A stretch of DNA of 7,819 nucleotides, from the NCBI GenBank assembly GCA_015486425.1, contig WFRQ01000507.1, positions 1 to 7,819 of the forward strand. Direction: 5' to 3'. Positions 6,629-7,819 of the stretch are shown here, one piece after another (positions within the stretch are counted from its first letter, which is position 1; the number at the start of each line of letters is the position of its first letter). Both the position numbers and the translations under genes were made by a program. The stretch is from Deltaproteobacteria bacterium (GTDB lineage Bacteria > Desulfobacterota > Dissulfuribacteria > Dissulfuribacterales > QOAL01). The notes under the pieces are model-generated. The model was not told the DNA's origin and made no database searches. It was given only the letters and a program-made list of their open reading frames with translations.

Positions 6629-6636
6629 GGCGCAAC
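6629..6636. repeat. Target-site duplication of the MITE, left copy
   Basis: GGCGCAAC lies directly before the left terminal inverted repeat and is repeated exactly after the right one (6822-6829). Confidence 0.85.
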
Positions 6637-6686
6637 GGGAGCATTCCCTGTTTGTCCCAATATCATAACGTGCTGCGGCTATGTAA

Positions 6687-6768
6687 CTTTTTGAGACTGG
6701 TTCTGAAACTGTTATGATGTGTTCCGAACGTTATATGCAGGTTTTCTCGCAGAACAAGTCTCAAAAAG
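6687..6768. repeat. Nested internal inverted repeat of the MITE
   Basis: CTTTTTGAGACTGGTTCTG (6687-6705) and CAGAACAAGTCTCAAAAAG (6750-6768) are reverse complements at 18 of 19 positions, separated by 44 bp. No direct repeat flanks them, so there is no sign of a separate insertion. In RNA they would form a long stem inside the element. A further small pair, ATCATAAC (6662-6669) and GTTATGAT (6711-6718), could compete with it. Confidence 0.75.
6691..6718 (+). promoter_or_regulatory. Candidate sigma-70 promoter inside the MITE
   Basis: TTGAGA (6691-6696) and TATGAT (6713-6718) each match the -35 and -10 consensus at 5 of 6 positions, with a 16-bp spacer. It points toward the membrane-protein gene starting at 6855, giving a leader of about 130 nt that includes the right half of the nested repeat and the right terminal repeat. 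Support is by motif only. Confidence 0.4.
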
Positions 6769-6821
6769 CCACACAGCCTCCACAATATTTAAAAAAGGCG
6801 AGACAAACAGGGAATGCTCCC

Positions 6822-6829
6822 GGCGCAAC
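6822..6829. repeat. Target-site duplication of the MITE, right copy
   Basis: GGCGCAAC directly after the right terminal inverted repeat, identical to 6629-6636. Confidence 0.85.
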
Positions 6830-6854
6830 ATGAAATTTTAACAGGATTTGCATA

Positions 6855-7819
6855 ATGTCGGATAACGCGGTTCAAAATATTACTCCACCGGTTCTGAAGT
6901 CCAAACGCATAGAATCAATTGACTGGATGCGCGGCGTTGTGATGATACTCATGGTACTGGACCATGTTTCCATGGCGTATGATGCTCACCATTTTGCCGC
7001 TGATTCCGCAGCAATGTTTCAGCCCGGCACCGTTGTGACGCCTCTTGTCTTTTTCACCAGGTGGGTAACACACCTCTGCGCCCCCACGTTTGTGTTCCTG
7101 GCAGGCACTGCCCTTGCCATCAGTGTTGAGAGACGGGTTGCCAGGGGCCAGGATGCATGGGAAATTGACAAGGGGATACTCATACGCGGTGCGTTCATTG
7201 CCATACTTGACCCCACCCTCATATCGCTGTTTTCCGGAAAACTCATCTTTCAGGTGCTGTATGCCATAGGTGTTTCAATGATGCTCATGGCATTTATTCG
7301 GCGTCTTTCAATAAAATGGCTCATAATTGTAGCCCTTGCGTGGTGGTTTGGAGGGGAGTGGGTTACTGGCCTTGTATGGAATCCCTTTTCAAAGGATCAC
7401 TCCGTGGCCGCGGCCCTTGTAGTGTCCCTTTACAAGGCACCTCACCTTTCAATCAACTACCCGGTTATTCCCTGGCTCTCCCAGATGGTGCTCGGGTGGG
7501 CATTTGGCAGGTACCTGATGAACTATACCCAGGGCAAAAAGGTGATAATGTCACCGCGAAACCTGGCCCTTGTAGCAGGCATTGTCTCGCTGTCAGTTTT
7601 CGTTGTGTTCAGATACCTCAACGGATACGGTAATATGTGGCTCTACAGGGAAGGAAACAGCATCGTTGACTGGCTTCTGGTAAGCAAGTACCCGCCTTCA
7701 TTAACATATATGACGCTTGAAATAGGAATCATGTGCGTATGCCTTGCAGGCCTCATGACCATTGAAAAGCATACAAAGCCAAACCCTGACGGTGTGCTGC
7801 TGGTCTTTGGTCAGACTGC
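6855..7819 (+). CDS. DUF1624 / HGSNAT-like multi-spanning membrane acyltransferase-type protein, C-terminus cut off
   Basis: 321 residues are visible with no stop; family members are usually near 370-400, so most of the protein is here. After a polar N-terminus, RIESIDWMRGVVMILMVLDH (18-37) matches the R-(I/L)-x-S-(I/L)-D-x-x-R-G opening of the DUF1624/heparan-alpha-glucosaminide N-acetyltransferase-like group. APTFVFLAGTALAIS (76-90), NYPVIPWLSQMVLGWAFGR (201-219) and SKYPPSLTYMTLEIG (277-291) are further blocks typical of it. About eight hydrophobic segments are visible (roughly 27-45, 75-90, 108-125, 130-147, 153-166, 205-221, 236-252, 284-301), so it sits in the cytoplasmic membrane. Related proteins move acyl groups across or at the membrane, but the substrate here is unknown. 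The ATG at 6855 has AGGA 8 nt upstream. Its leader is interrupted by the MITE, which may have replaced or separated its original promoter. An overlapping open frame at 7316-7633 is a shadow. Confidence 0.85.
   Translation, partial: MSDNAVQNITPPVLKSKRIESIDWMRGVVMILMVLDHVSMAYDAHHFAADSAAMFQPGTVVTPLVFFTRWVTHLCAPTFVFLAGTALAISVERRVARGQDAWEIDKGILIRGAFIAILDPTLISLFSGKLIFQVLYAIGVSMMLMAFIRRLSIKWLIIVALAWWFGGEWVTGLVWNPFSKDHSVAAALVVSLYKAPHLSINYPVIPWLSQMVLGWAFGRYLMNYTQGKKVIMSPRNLALVAGIVSLSVFVVFRYLNGYGNMWLYREGNSIVDWLLVSKYPPSLTYMTLEIGIMCVCLAGLMTIEKHTKPNPDGVLLVFGQT

Larger units (their letters stand above)
6637..6821. mobile_element. 185-bp MITE with perfect 20-bp terminal inverted repeats
   Basis: The left end GGGAGCATTCCCTGTTTGTC (6637-6656) is repeated exactly as its reverse complement at the right end (6802-6821). 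The element is flanked by an exact 8-bp direct repeat GGCGCAAC. Perfect ends plus a matching duplication show insertion by a transposase acting on these ends. There is no room for a transposase gene, so it was mobilised in trans. It contains a second nested inverted repeat (6687-6705 / 6750-6768). An 8-bp duplication and G-rich ends of this length occur in several IS families (for example IS256, ISL3, IS1595 types); I cannot assign the family. It sits between cobT and the membrane-protein gene. The Shine-Dalgarno of that gene lies outside the element, 21-24 bp past its right end. The uninterrupted ends and duplication suggest a fairly recent insertion. Confidence 0.88.

Noticed and set aside
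6283..6666. 127-residue minus-strand open frame running from the MITE into cobT
   Set aside because: It begins inside the mobile element and is otherwise antisense to CobT, with no domain.
7316..7633. 105-residue plus-strand open frame in the membrane-protein gene
   Set aside because: It is out of frame with the continuous DUF1624-like reading frame and has no own ribosome-binding context.

Overview
The window looks like chromosomal sequence of an anaerobic bacterium. The best guess is a sulfate-reducer-like member of the former Deltaproteobacteria (Desulfobacterota). This is inferred from the gene content (a compact two-gene SufC-SufB Fe-S cluster assembly unit of the type common in anaerobes and archaea, an FmdB-type zinc ribbon, and late cobalamin synthesis genes) and is not proven by any marker gene. 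There is no rRNA, tRNA, CRISPR array or transposase gene in the window.

Left part (1-3575, minus strand): a three-gene unit read right to left, sufC -> sufB -> nadE. sufC and sufB overlap by 13 nt, and nadE follows 46 nt after sufB and runs off the left edge. SufC (ATPase) and SufB (scaffold) form the core of a minimal Fe-S cluster assembly machine. NadE makes NAD+ from nicotinate adenine dinucleotide with glutamine as nitrogen donor.

Middle (3576-4324): a small minus-strand fmdB zinc-ribbon gene with its own terminator, placed between two non-coding stretches. Each stretch carries a copy of the same short interspersed palindromic repeat (TTGAGCG...GGCTCAAT). The right-hand copy lies inside a larger inverted repeat ending in a T8 run, just upstream of hpt.

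Right part (4325-6546, plus strand): hpt (purine salvage), then cobU and cobT, which act together in building and attaching the lower nucleotide loop of cobalamin. cobU starts at GTG, and cobT starts at TTG within the end of cobU.

Far right (6547-7819): the gap after cobT contains a clear 185-bp non-autonomous transposable element (MITE). It has perfect 20-bp terminal inverted repeats, a perfect 8-bp target duplication, a nested internal inverted repeat and a plausible outward promoter. It sits 33 bp before the start of a multi-spanning membrane protein of the DUF1624/HGSNAT-like acyltransferase group, which runs off the right edge. The MITE and the interspersed repeat are the least ordinary parts of the window; the genes themselves belong to known families.
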